Source of the DNA: Streptomyces minutiscleroticus
GTDB taxonomy: Bacteria; Actinomycetota; Actinomycetes; Streptomycetales; Streptomycetaceae
Assembly (NCBI RefSeq): GCF_014650875.1
Contig: NZ_BMVU01000009.1
Location: 62,001 to 126,000, forward strand
Length of the DNA stretch: 64,000 nt
Reading direction: 5' to 3'
The notes under the pieces were generated by a model. It was not told where the DNA came from. It did no database searches and saw only the letters and a program-made list of their open reading frames with translations. The translations under genes and the position numbers were made by a program. How positions within the stretch are numbered: the stretch's first letter is position 1; each line of letters opens with the position of its first letter. Shown here piece after piece: positions 8,758 through 16,660 of the stretch.

Positions 8758-9128
8758 CCTCGTGCCAGGAGGCGCGTGACCTCTCGCCCCGGGGCGCGTG
8801 GCCTCTCCTCCTCGGTGCGTGACGCATGTCCTTCCGTCTGTCCTCTCGGCCGGGTGCACGAGTCCCGCACGTTCCGTACGGGAGCGCGAGGACGCCGCCG
8901 GCCGTTCGGGCCGCATTGCCCTGGTTTCCCCTGGCGTGAACTCCCGCGACTGTCACAGGCCTGCCACAGAGGCTCCCGTCTCCGTTCGGCTCTCCGTACC
9001 GGGACTAGCCTGACCGCCACGCACGCTTGTTGATCATGAGGCGTGTGCCGACGAGACACCGGTACCGCCGGATCCGCGCGGCTCCGACGCGCGACGCACC
9101 GTACGCGGGCCGGTCGGGAGGGGGTCCC
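8758..9128. other. 371-bp intergenic spacer without a supported gene
   Basis: Near 8754–8822 a CGTG-CCTC motif recurs about four times (CGTGACCTC, CGTGACCTC, CGTGGCCTC, CGTGACGC). The remainder shows nothing beyond the ribosome site for the next gene. The open frames here lack starts with ribosome sites. Confidence 0.5.
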
Positions 9129-10910
9129 GTGTCCGACAGACCGTCCGAGGGGGAGCAGGAGAGGCAGGCGGAGCAGGGGGAGCGGGACCGGCCGGAGGGG
9201 CCGAGGGAGCCGGACAGGGCCGGGAAGCCGCAGGGGGCCGACGCCGGCGTCGGCCCTGAAGCCGATCCCGAGCCCGGTTCCGACCCCGGCACCAGGGCCG
9301 ACCCAGGTCCTGGTCCTGATCCCGGCACCGAGACCGATCCAGGTCCTGGTCCTGATCCCGACACTGAGACCGACCCAGATCCTGGTCCTGATCCCGGCCC
9401 TGGGACCGGGACCGACGCCGGTCCCGTCGGCTGGTTCGCCGACCTGCGGATGAGGTCCCCCGGGCCCGTCCCCACCGCCACCCTGTGGGCCGCGCTGGCC
9501 ACGGGCGTCCTGAGCATGGTCATGTTCGGCGACGGCCTGGCGGTGAACCTGCTGCTCGTAGCCCTGCCCGCCACCCTGGCGGCGTACTGGGCGGCCCGTC
9601 CGTCCGGCCGCCGGCCGCGCCGCTGGACGCTGATCTGGGGTGTGGGCGGCCTCGCGCTGCTGGCGGTGCCCGCGCTGCGCGACGCGGACTGGCCGTCGTT
9701 CCTCGCGGTCGTGACCGCCGTGGCGGCGGGATCGCTCGCCCTGCACGGCGGCCGCACCTGGCCCGCCGTCCTGTTCGGCCCGATCGGCCTGTGCAACGCG
9801 ATCGTCACCGGCCCGGTCTGGGGCTGGCACGGGCTGCGCGAGCGGTCCGGCGGCGCCCGGGCCGCCCTGGGGCCGCTGCTGCGCGCCCTCGTGGTGGCCG
9901 CCGCCCTGCTGCTGGTCTTCGGCGCGCTGTTCGCCTGGGCGGACGCCGCCTTCGCGGATCTCCTCGGCGGCTTCGTGCCGGACGCGTCCGTCTCGGGCAC
10001 GCCCTGGCGGGTCCTGCTGTTCGCGTGCGGCGTCGTCGGCGCGCTGGCGGCGGCCCACACGGCCGCCGCGCCCGCCCCGTGGGACCGGGTGCGGGTACCG
10101 CGGGGGCGGGCGCGCGGCCGCGTCGAGTGGGCGCTGCCCCTGGTCGTGCTCGCGGTGCTCTTCGCCGCCTTCAACGCCGTCCAGCTCGTCGTCCTGTTCG
10201 GCGGCTACGACGCGGTCCTGGACAGGACCGGGCTGTCGTACGCCGAGTACGCGCGCCAGGGGTTCTGGCAGCTGCTCCTGGTCACCCTCCTCACGCTGCT
10301 GGTCATCGTGCTCGCCCTGCGCTGGGCCCCGCGCGCGGGGGCGCGCGACCGGGTCCTCGTGCGCTCCGTGCTGGGAACCCTCTGTGTTCTCGCGCTCGTT
10401 GTCGTGGCATCGGCGGTGCGCCGCATGGACATGTACGTGGAGGCCTATGGACTGACGCGGCTGAGGATCTCGGTGGTGGCCGTGGAGCTGTGGCTCGGCC
10501 TGGTCATCGTGCTCATCATGGCGGCCGGGGTGTGGGGCGCCCGCCTGCTGCCGCGCGCTGTCGCGGCGAGCGTGGTGGCGGGGGTGCTCGCGTTCGGGCT
10601 GGCGTCCCCGGACGCGCTGATCGCCGAGCGCACCGTGCAGCGGTACGAGGAGACCGGCACCGTCGACCTCGACTACGCGCGCGACCTGTCCGCCGACGCC
10701 GTACCGGCGCTCGACCGGCTGGACGAACCGGCACGCTCCTGCGCCCTGCGGTCGATCGCCGCCGACCTGGCCGAGGACGACACGCCCTGGTACGCGACCA
10801 GCTGGGGCGAGGCCCGCGCCCGTGACATCCTCGCGGACCGGCCCCTGTCACCGAAGGCCGACTACACCACCTGCGCGCGCGTGGAGAGCGAGCTCCTGTA
10901 CGAGCGGTGA
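9129..10910 (+). CDS. DUF4173/DUF4153-type multi-pass membrane protein
   Basis: Function is unknown. The 593-residue protein has a soluble N-terminus of about 110 residues made largely of Asp/Pro/Gly repeats (PDPGTETDPGPG-like units, about 45–95). About ten or more hydrophobic helices follow (about 120–500; e.g. LLLVALPATLAAYWAA, LPLVVLAVLFAAFNAVQLVVLFGG). The C-terminus (about 500–593) is soluble and contains VDLDYARDLSADAVPALDRL, which is typical of the family. The frame is open 34 codons further upstream, but the GTG at 9129 has GGGAGGGGG five bases before it. The repeated DNA at about 9280–9400 looks expanded by slippage. It is convergent with the MFS gene. Confidence 0.8.
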   Translation: MSDRPSEGEQERQAEQGERDRPEGPREPDRAGKPQGADAGVGPEADPEPGSDPGTRADPGPGPDPGTETDPGPGPDPDTETDPDPGPDPGPGTGTDAGPVGWFADLRMRSPGPVPTATLWAALATGVLSMVMFGDGLAVNLLLVALPATLAAYWAARPSGRRPRRWTLIWGVGGLALLAVPALRDADWPSFLAVVTAVAAGSLALHGGRTWPAVLFGPIGLCNAIVTGPVWGWHGLRERSGGARAALGPLLRALVVAAALLLVFGALFAWADAAFADLLGGFVPDASVSGTPWRVLLFACGVVGALAAAHTAAAPAPWDRVRVPRGRARGRVEWALPLVVLAVLFAAFNAVQLVVLFGGYDAVLDRTGLSYAEYARQGFWQLLLVTLLTLLVIVLALRWAPRAGARDRVLVRSVLGTLCVLALVVVASAVRRMDMYVEAYGLTRLRISVVAVELWLGLVIVLIMAAGVWGARLLPRAVAASVVAGVLAFGLASPDALIAERTVQRYEETGTVDLDYARDLSADAVPALDRLDEPARSCALRSIAADLAEDDTPWYATSWGEARARDILADRPLSPKADYTTCARVESELLYER

Positions 10911-11152
10911 GGCGCGTACGGGCACGCACGCCGTTCCGCGGAGACCGGCCGGTCCTTGCCCGATGCCGCCCCCGGCGAGGACCCCGGGCGAGGACCGAAC
11001 CGTCCGGGCCTGCCTCGGACGAGGACGACGACCGGACCTGTGCTCGCCGTCCTCGGCGTCCTCGGCGTCCTCGCCGTGCTCGGCACGAGGAGGAAGACCC
11101 CTGTGTGCCGCCCCTCACCGTGAGGGCAGGGGTGCCGGTCCCCGCGAACCGG

Positions 11153-12703
11153 TCACGCCCCGGCGGCGGGTCCGGCCGTGCCGGCCAGCGCGTCGAGGTC
11201 GCTTCTGCGGACGCGGATCACCAGCGCGGCGGTGGCCAGCGCCAGTACGGCCATGGCGACCGCCGGGACGAACGCGGTCGAGATGCCCTCGGCCAGGATT
11301 TCATGACCCCAGGGAGCGGGCAGTTGCTGCGTCCGGGCGAGCTCGGCCTTCTGCTCGGCCGTGCCGTCGGCGAGGAAGGACGGCAGCTGCCGTTCGGCCT
11401 CGTCCCGGCTCGCCGTGCCGAAGACCGTGGTCAGGATGGACAGTCCGAGCGAACCGCCCACCTGCTGCGTGGCGTTCAGCAGACCGGAGGCCGCGCCCGC
11501 CTCGTGCGCGGCGACGCCGGAGACCGCGGTCAGGGTCAGCGTGACGAAGTTCAGCCCCATGCCGAAGCCGAACAGCACCATCGGTCCGAGCACCCCGCCG
11601 AGGTAGGAGCTGTCGGGACTCATGAACGTCAGCCAGGTCAGTCCCACCACCACGATCGCCGAGCCGGTGACCAGGAAGGGCTTCGGGCCGAGGACCGGCA
11701 GGAACCGCTGCGACAGGCCCGCGCCGGTCACGATCGCCAGTGTCACCGGGAGGAAGGCGAGGCCGGCCTCGATCGGCGTGTATCCGAGCACGTTCTGAAC
11801 GAAGAGGACGATGAAGAAGAACATGCCGAACATCGCCGCGGCCAGACTGAGCATGATCACATACGTGCCGGAGCGGTTGCGGTCGGTGAACATCCGCAGC
11901 GGAGTGATCGGTTCCTTCGCCCGCATCTCGATGAGGACGAAGGCCAGCAGCAGGATCACCGCGGCGCCGAACGACGCGAGCGTGAGGTCGTCGCGCCAGC
12001 CCTCCTCCGAGGCCCGGATGAAGCCGTACACCAGCGAGGTCATGCCCAGCGTGGAGGTGAGCGCGCCTGCGATGTCGAAGCGTCCCGGGTGCCGCTCGGA
12101 CTCCTGGATGTAGAGCGGGGCGAGCACGGCGATCAGTACGCCGATGGGCACGTTGACGAAGAGCACCCACCGCCAGTCGAGCCACTCGGTGAGCATGCCG
12201 CCCGCGAGGAGGCCGATGGCGCCGCCGCCGGCCGAGACCGCGGCGAAGACCCCGAACGCCCGGTTGCGCTGCGGCCCCTCAGGGAACGTGGTCGTGATGA
12301 GTGCCAGCGAGGTGGGCGACGCGATCGCGCCGCCCACGCCCTGCAGGGCACGTGCGGCCAGCAGCTGCCAGGGCTCCTGGGCCAGGCCGCCGAGCAGGGA
12401 GGCGAGGGTGAACAGCAGGATGCCGGTCATGAAGACCCGGCGCCGGCCGAGGATGTCCCCGGCCCGGCCGCCGAGCAGCAGCAGGCCGCCGAAGGTGAGC
12501 GTGTACGCGCTGACGACCCAGGTGAGATCGGTGGTGCTGAAGGAGAGAGCGTCTTGAATGTGCGGAAGCGCGATGTTCACAATCGTCGCATCGAGTACCA
12601 CCATGAGTTGGCAGGCGGCGATGACGGTGAGCGCGATGCCGGGACGCCCCTCCCGGCGGGCCGCTTTCGGCTTCGGATCCTGGACCAACGGAGAGGTTGC
12701 CAT
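11153..12703 (-). CDS. MFS drug exporter, DHA2 (EmrB/QacA) 14-helix family
   Basis: A proton-driven multidrug efflux pump in the cytoplasmic membrane. The 516-residue protein starts after a short Lys/Arg-rich tail and has the DHA2 signature motifs: VVLDATIVNIALPHIQ in helix 1, RAGDILGRRRVF between helices 2 and 3, LLAARALQGVGGAIASP, and DWRWVLFVNVPIGV. Fourteen hydrophobic segments can be counted. The ATG at 12703 follows GGGGGAC. It is divergent from a TetR regulator; an operator copy begins 22 bp upstream of this start, so expression is probably repressed until a ligand binds. The substrate cannot be predicted. Confidence 0.93.
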   Translation of the reverse strand: MATSPLVQDPKPKAARREGRPGIALTVIAACQLMVVLDATIVNIALPHIQDALSFSTTDLTWVVSAYTLTFGGLLLLGGRAGDILGRRRVFMTGILLFTLASLLGGLAQEPWQLLAARALQGVGGAIASPTSLALITTTFPEGPQRNRAFGVFAAVSAGGGAIGLLAGGMLTEWLDWRWVLFVNVPIGVLIAVLAPLYIQESERHPGRFDIAGALTSTLGMTSLVYGFIRASEEGWRDDLTLASFGAAVILLLAFVLIEMRAKEPITPLRMFTDRNRSGTYVIMLSLAAAMFGMFFFIVLFVQNVLGYTPIEAGLAFLPVTLAIVTGAGLSQRFLPVLGPKPFLVTGSAIVVVGLTWLTFMSPDSSYLGGVLGPMVLFGFGMGLNFVTLTLTAVSGVAAHEAGAASGLLNATQQVGGSLGLSILTTVFGTASRDEAERQLPSFLADGTAEQKAELARTQQLPAPWGHEILAEGISTAFVPAVAMAVLALATAALVIRVRRSDLDALAGTAGPAAGA

Positions 12704-12725
12704 ACGAGTCCCCCACGCATGTCTT

Positions 12726-12745
12726 AGTGAACGCTTGCGTTCACT
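12726..12745. promoter_or_regulatory. TetR-type operator, copy 1 (MFS side)
   Basis: AGTGAACGCTTGCGTTCACT: perfect 9-bp arms around TT, 22 bp upstream of the MFS start codon. It is the exact reverse complement of copy 2. Confidence 0.88.
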
Positions 12746-12774
12746 GTTTCGCGGAACGGTAGTGAGTCCCCACT

Positions 12775-12794
12775 AGTGAACGCAAGCGTTCACT
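12775..12794. promoter_or_regulatory. TetR-type operator, copy 2 (regulator side)
   Basis: AGTGAACGCAAGCGTTCACT: the same 20-bp palindrome with an AA centre, 49 bp centre-to-centre from copy 1 and about 105 bp before the TetR gene. The pair can repress both divergent promoters. Confidence 0.88.
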
Positions 12795-12898
12795 TGAGTT
12801 GTTGCCGCCCGCGCGTCGCCCGACCGCACGGGGATGCCCCGATCCCCGACCCCCGCGGCACCCGCGTGTGCCGCCCGCCGCTCAACGGAGAGACACAG

Positions 12899-13564
12899 AT
12901 GGGTACTTCGAGCCGGACGGCCGCCTCCGCTCGGCAGGCCGCCGCCCCTTCCCGGCAGGCCGCCGCCTCCGCTCGGCCGGCCGCCCCGCGCCGGCGCGGA
13001 GCCGTCCTCGAACGCGCGATCCTCGACGCCGCGCTGGACCAGCTCGGCACCGTCGGCTGGAACGGCCTCACGATGGAGGGCGTCGCCGCCGGGGCCCAGA
13101 CCGGCAAGGCCGCGGTCTACCGCCGGTGGCCGTCCAAGGAGGAGCTCGTCGCGGACGCGCTGAGGTCCGGGCTGTCGACGGTGGAGGAGCCCCCCGACCT
13201 CGGCAGCGTGCGCGAGGACCTGCTGGAGCTGTGCCGCCGGGTGCGGGAGGCGATGTACTCGCGCCCCGGGTTCGCCCTGCGGGCCGTCCTTCACGAATGC
13301 GACTCCGAGTCGGCCGAGCACTTCCAGAACGTCATCCTGGAAGGTGTCGTGCAGCCGACCGTACGCCTGCTCATGGAGGTCATCCGCCGTGGAATGGAGC
13401 GGGGAGAGGTGCGGTCCGACGCCGCCAACGCCTACGTGTGCGACGTCGTCCCGGCAATGCTGATGTACCGCTCCAAAGTGTGCGCGAGTGAATGGACCGA
13501 CCAGGACCTGGAGGAAATGATCGACTGCGTGATGGTGCCGCTCCTGCGGGCCGACGGCACCTGA
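12899..13564 (+). CDS. TetR/AcrR-family transcriptional regulator
   Basis: Likely autorepressor and repressor of the divergent MFS exporter. The 221-residue protein begins with a repetitive basic Ala/Ser/Arg/Gln stretch (SARQAAA repeated; about 5–32). The TetR helix-turn-helix follows (about 38–85): ERAILDAALDQLGTVGWNGLTMEGVAAGAQTGKAAVYRRWPSKEELVADAL in pieces, with the recognition helix around TGKAAVYRRW. The C-terminal ligand/dimer domain is of the TetR_C type (about 95–215). The chosen ATG has GGAGAG eight bases upstream. An earlier in-frame ATG lies inside operator copy 2 and would make no sense as a start. Confidence 0.92.
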   Translation: MGTSSRTAASARQAAAPSRQAAASARPAAPRRRGAVLERAILDAALDQLGTVGWNGLTMEGVAAGAQTGKAAVYRRWPSKEELVADALRSGLSTVEEPPDLGSVREDLLELCRRVREAMYSRPGFALRAVLHECDSESAEHFQNVILEGVVQPTVRLLMEVIRRGMERGEVRSDAANAYVCDVVPAMLMYRSKVCASEWTDQDLEEMIDCVMVPLLRADGT

Positions 13565-13640
13565 CGCGCGGCCGTCCGGCCGGCGTCCCGGTCCTCGGGG
13601 AACGCGTGATCCGTTCCCCGAGGGGCACGGGGGAACCTGG

Positions 13641-13671
13641 TTGTCGAGTGGTGTGCCGGACGGCGTAGTCT
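13641..13671 (+). promoter_or_regulatory. Candidate promoter of rnhB
   Basis: TTGTCG, a 19-bp spacer, then TAGTCT ending 9 nt before the rnhB ATG. No ribosome site is visible, so the transcript would be nearly leaderless. Confidence 0.5.
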
Positions 13672-13680
13672 GGTGACGCC

Positions 13681-14382
13681 ATGCCGTACGAAGCACCCAC
13701 CCACACCGTCGAGCGCTCCCTGCGAGCCACCACCGGAGCGAAGATCATCGCCGGTGTCGACGAAGTGGGGCGCGGCGCGTGGGCCGGTCCGGTCACCGTC
13801 TGCGCGGCGGTCACGGGGCTGCGCCGTCCGCCCGAAGGCCTCACCGACTCGAAGCTCCTGACCGTCAAGCGGCGCACCGCCCTTGCCGTGGAGCTGGAGA
13901 AGTGGGTGACCTCGTACGCTCTGGGCCACGCCTCCCCCGAGGAGATCGACGATCTGGGGATGACGGCCGCGCTGCGGCTGGCCGCCGTGCGTGCCCTGGA
14001 GGCCCTGCCGGTCCGTCCCGACGCGGTCATCCTCGACGGGAAGCACGACTACCTGGGGACGCCCTGGCGGGTGCGTACGGTGATCAAGGGCGACCGGTCC
14101 TGCGTCGCCGTGGCGGCGGCCTCGGTGATCGCCAAGGTTCGGCGCGACAAAATGATGGCCGAACTGGGTATCGACCATGCAGACTTCGGTTTCGCGGCCA
14201 ACGCCGGGTATCCGTCACCGGTGCACCGGGCCGCGCTGGAGGAACGGGGCCCCACCCCGCACCACCGGCTGTCGTGGGCGTATCTTGATGCGCTGCCCCA
14301 GTGGCGGCACCTCAAGAAGGTCCGCAGCTGGGCGGACGAAAGCGTTCCAGAGATCGAGGGGCAGCTCGGCTTCGATTTCTGA
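13681..14382 (+). CDS. rnhB: Ribonuclease HII
   Basis: Removes RNA from RNA–DNA hybrids and cuts at single ribonucleotides misincorporated in DNA. The 233-residue protein has the catalytic Asp-Glu pair in [15 protein letters not shown] (Asp27, Glu28), the third carboxylate in [12 protein letters not shown] (about 120), and the conserved [21 protein letters not shown] block. A basic/aromatic tail ([15 protein letters not shown]) completes the domain. Length is normal for the family. The ATG lacks a ribosome site, consistent with the short leader predicted from the −10 hexamer. The next gene, in the same direction, starts 68 bp downstream. Confidence 0.97.
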   Translation: MPYEAPTHTVERSLRATTGAKIIAGVDEVGRGAWAGPVTVCAAVTGLRRPPEGLTDSKLLTVKRRTALAVELEKWVTSYALGHASPEEIDDLGMTAALRLAAVRALEALPVRPDAVILDGKHDYLGTPWRVRTVIKGDRSCVAVAAASVIAKVRRDKMMAELGIDHADFGFAANAGYPSPVHRAALEERGPTPHHRLSWAYLDALPQWRHLKKVRSWADESVPEIEGQLGFDF

Positions 14383-14393
14383 CGGTTTCGTGC

Positions 14394-14405
14394 GCACATA
14401 TGTGC
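14394..14405. promoter_or_regulatory. Perfect 12-bp palindrome upstream of the orphan helicase-tail gene
   Basis: GCACATATGTGC, 45 bp before the ATG at 14451. A possible operator for the gene that follows; the binding protein is unknown. Confidence 0.4.
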
Positions 14406-14450
14406 CACCCGCCTGCGCGACTCGCACCGGCGTTTGATAAACAACAGCTC

Positions 14451-15086
14451 ATGCCTCTCATTCCCGAGGAGCCTCAGATTCACGAGAGTGCCCAGGGTCC
14501 CCGCGCCACTCCGGCCAGCGGCCGCAGCGCGCCGACCCCTCGCCCCGTACCCGGCCCCCGTCCCGCGGCTCCGCCGCGTCCCGGTCGTCCGGGTGCCGCC
14601 CGGCCCATGCCGCCGGCGCAACGCGCGTCACGCGACCAGGCCGCGGCCAAGCCGGGGCCGTCCGCCCCGGCCGCCCAGCGGGCCGCGTCCCCTGCCACGC
14701 CGCAGATCCAGCTGATCCCGGCCTCGGCCGAGGGCGCGCTGGACGCCGCCGAGGAAGCGGTCGACCTGCTGCTGGAATCGGGCCGCGCTCCCGGTGAGGT
14801 GCTGGTGATCACCACCGGCGAACCGCACCCGTGGGCCGCCCACGAACTGTCCTTCGGCGAGGCCGCGTACTGGGCCCAGCACGACGCGGGCGACGACGTC
14901 TTCTACGTCGACGCCTCCGCCGCGCAGCGCGCCGGGTCCCGGCCCGTGGTCGTGGTCGCCGCCAACGGCGGCACCGCCGCCGCGGTCGCCGCCGCCCTGC
15001 CGCTGGCTCTCGGCCGTGCCGGCACCCTGCTGATCGTCTGCGGTGACCCGCAGCAGATCAACTCGGTACTGGGCACGGCTGCCTGA
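14451..15086 (+). CDS. Conserved hypothetical protein resembling the C-terminal lobe of UvrD/NERD-type helicases
   Basis: The 211-residue product has a Pro/Ala/Arg-rich, probably disordered N-terminal half (about 1–80). A compact alpha/beta domain (about 85–210) follows with EAVDLLLESGRAPGEVLVITTGEPHPW, YWAQHDAGDDVFYVDAS, RPVVVVAANGG and LLIVCGDPQQIN in order. These resemble the tail segment of NERD/UvrD-like helicases (ITTGxxHP … DDVFY … RPVVVLxVN … LxVVCGDP). No Walker A or B motor exists here, so it cannot be a helicase on its own. Function is unknown; it could be a regulatory or partner domain. The ATG has no clear ribosome site. It lies between rnhB and recQ, which hints at nucleic acid metabolism. 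The similarity is recalled, not computed. Confidence 0.65.
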   Translation: MPLIPEEPQIHESAQGPRATPASGRSAPTPRPVPGPRPAAPPRPGRPGAARPMPPAQRASRDQAAAKPGPSAPAAQRAASPATPQIQLIPASAEGALDAAEEAVDLLLESGRAPGEVLVITTGEPHPWAAHELSFGEAAYWAQHDAGDDVFYVDASAAQRAGSRPVVVVAANGGTAAAVAAALPLALGRAGTLLIVCGDPQQINSVLGTAA

Positions 15087-15608
15087 GCCGGTCCCGGCGC
15101 GGACGCGGAGACCGCTTCCCGTCCACCGGCCGGCCGTCCACCGGTCGTCCGCCGACCGTCCGGTCGTCGGCTGACCGGCCCGTGGGCTCGACCGGCTCGT
15201 CCGTTCATCCACCAGCCCGTCCGTGCTCCCTCCGACGGGGGAGGGTGCTCGGATCCCGGGTTGCGGCTTCGGCGCCGAAAGGCCGGGCGTCGGGGCGGAC
15301 GCAGGAGTGCCGAGTGCTTCGGGGACCCGGCGACGGCTCTCGTGATGACGCGGGCGCAGACGTGGCGGACGCGGCCCTTGGTGGCGCGCACGCGAGCGCG
15401 GGCCCGTGGTGAGGCAGGCGCGGACGCGGGCCCGTGGTGACGCGTGCACACGCACGAACCGGGGTGGAGCGACGCGGGTGCGGACGGTCCGGAGCACCAC
15501 GAAGGTGTGCTTCCCCGGCTGTTCGTCGGCGGCTTCGACGCCGACGGGCCACTGCCGTGACCTGTCGACGCGACGTACCGAAGGGCTCCGGCGGCGGAGG
15601 CCGTCGGC
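15087..15608. other. 522-bp intergenic region between convergent genes
   Basis: Composed of decayed GC-rich repeats: 15121–15180 is full of CCGGTCGTC/CCGACCGTC variants, and 15340–15440 carries repeated GACGCGGGC-type units (GCGGACGCGGGCCCGTGGTGA twice with variation). No frame has a start with a ribosome site or a recognisable protein. It probably includes the 3' ends and terminators of both flanking genes. Confidence 0.5.
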
Positions 15609-16235
15609 TCAGCGGGCCGCCGCGCGGCGCAGTACCTCCGAGGCGACGCCGCCCGTGCGGGGCTGGACGACGTCCACCCCCGCGACCGAGTCGAGCGGCT
15701 CCGGCCGGGAGTCCGCGCTGGGGCGCCGGCCGCCGCGGCCCTCGCCCAGCACCTGCCAGCCGTCACGCGTGAGCGTGATGTACGCCCCGCAGCGCAGCCC
15801 GTGCAATGTGCAGGCGTCCCGCAGCCCCCACATCCACGCACCGTCCTCCTCCGTCCAGCGCGTGTCGCCCTCGCGGCAGTAGAGCAGGACGGCGGTACGG
15901 ACCGGTGTTCGGCGCCGCAGGTCGTGCGGGATCACCCGGCGCAACTGGGCCAGCAGTGCGTTGCGGAAGACCCAGCCGTCCGCCGGGGCGGGGCGCCGCG
16001 TGAACGAGGCGCTCGCGCGCAGTCGTTCGTCCGGGTCGAGAACGGCCACCACCGCGGTCGCCGGACGCGGCCGGTGCCGGGAGTGCAGCCCGCTGACGAC
16101 CTCTCGGGGATTGCGCAGCAAGGGGATCCCCGCGGCCGCCCATTCGGCGGGTTCGAGTATGCGCGTCTGTGGATTGGCGGTGACGGCGGACGTCGACATC
16201 GACGCCGCCGAGGACGGAGCGAATCCGAAGGTCAC
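15609..16235 (-). CDS. Conserved hypothetical protein
   Basis: I do not recognise a domain with confidence. The 208-residue protein has a Ser/Ala-rich start, then TRILEPAEWAAAGIPLLRNPREVVSGLH, followed by an alpha/beta region (ATAVVAVLDPDERLRASASF; PVRTAVLLYCREGDTRW; CGAYITLTRDGWQVLGEG). The C-terminal 40 residues are basic and low-complexity. It has no signal peptide or membrane segment. The long open frame runs much further upstream, but the GTG at 16233–16235 has AGGGAGG at ideal spacing. A second possible start is ATG 12 codons later. It is downstream of recQ on the same strand with a 425-bp gap, so it probably has its own promoter. Confidence 0.6.
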   Translation of the reverse strand: MTFGFAPSSAASMSTSAVTANPQTRILEPAEWAAAGIPLLRNPREVVSGLHSRHRPRPATAVVAVLDPDERLRASASFTRRPAPADGWVFRNALLAQLRRVIPHDLRRRTPVRTAVLLYCREGDTRWTEEDGAWMWGLRDACTLHGLRCGAYITLTRDGWQVLGEGRGGRRPSADSRPEPLDSVAGVDVVQPRTGGVASEVLRRAAAR

Positions 16236-16660
16236 GGTCCTCCCTTCGGCTACGCGCCCACACTGCGGGCGGGGTCGGACTGGGGAGCGCACCGCGGTAT
16301 GGCCCAACCGGGCCATGAATGAGCCGTGCGGGGAACACGTCCAATTCTTCCTGCCGTACCGGCTTGCGGCAACGAGCAATTGGAGCGCCCGCCCGGATTC
16401 TGGCGATGCATCCCCTATATCCATGCCCGGCCCGTCCGGTGGTGATGCGCGAGGCCGTCGGTTGTGCGGCGGGATGCCGTTGACCGCGGGACGGAATGCC
16501 GCCGGAGGTGCGGTGAAGCACCGCGGGGACGTGGTCGAAGACTGTCTGCGCCGCGGGCCGAGACGCCGGGTGATGGCGTGAACACGCGCCATTGGTCATG
16601 CGCGTGACCGCCCCGGCGGCCATGGTCTCCCGCCCGGGAGCACGGTCTCCGACTCCCCGG
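16236..16660. other. 425-bp intergenic region downstream of recQ
   Basis: Contains the presumed promoter of the unknown gene at 15609–16235 and an inverted repeat at 16299–16316 (ATGGCCC-aacc-GGGCCAT) about 65 bp before that start, a possible operator. The part near recQ (16400–16580) is of somewhat lower GC and has no supported gene. Confidence 0.45.
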
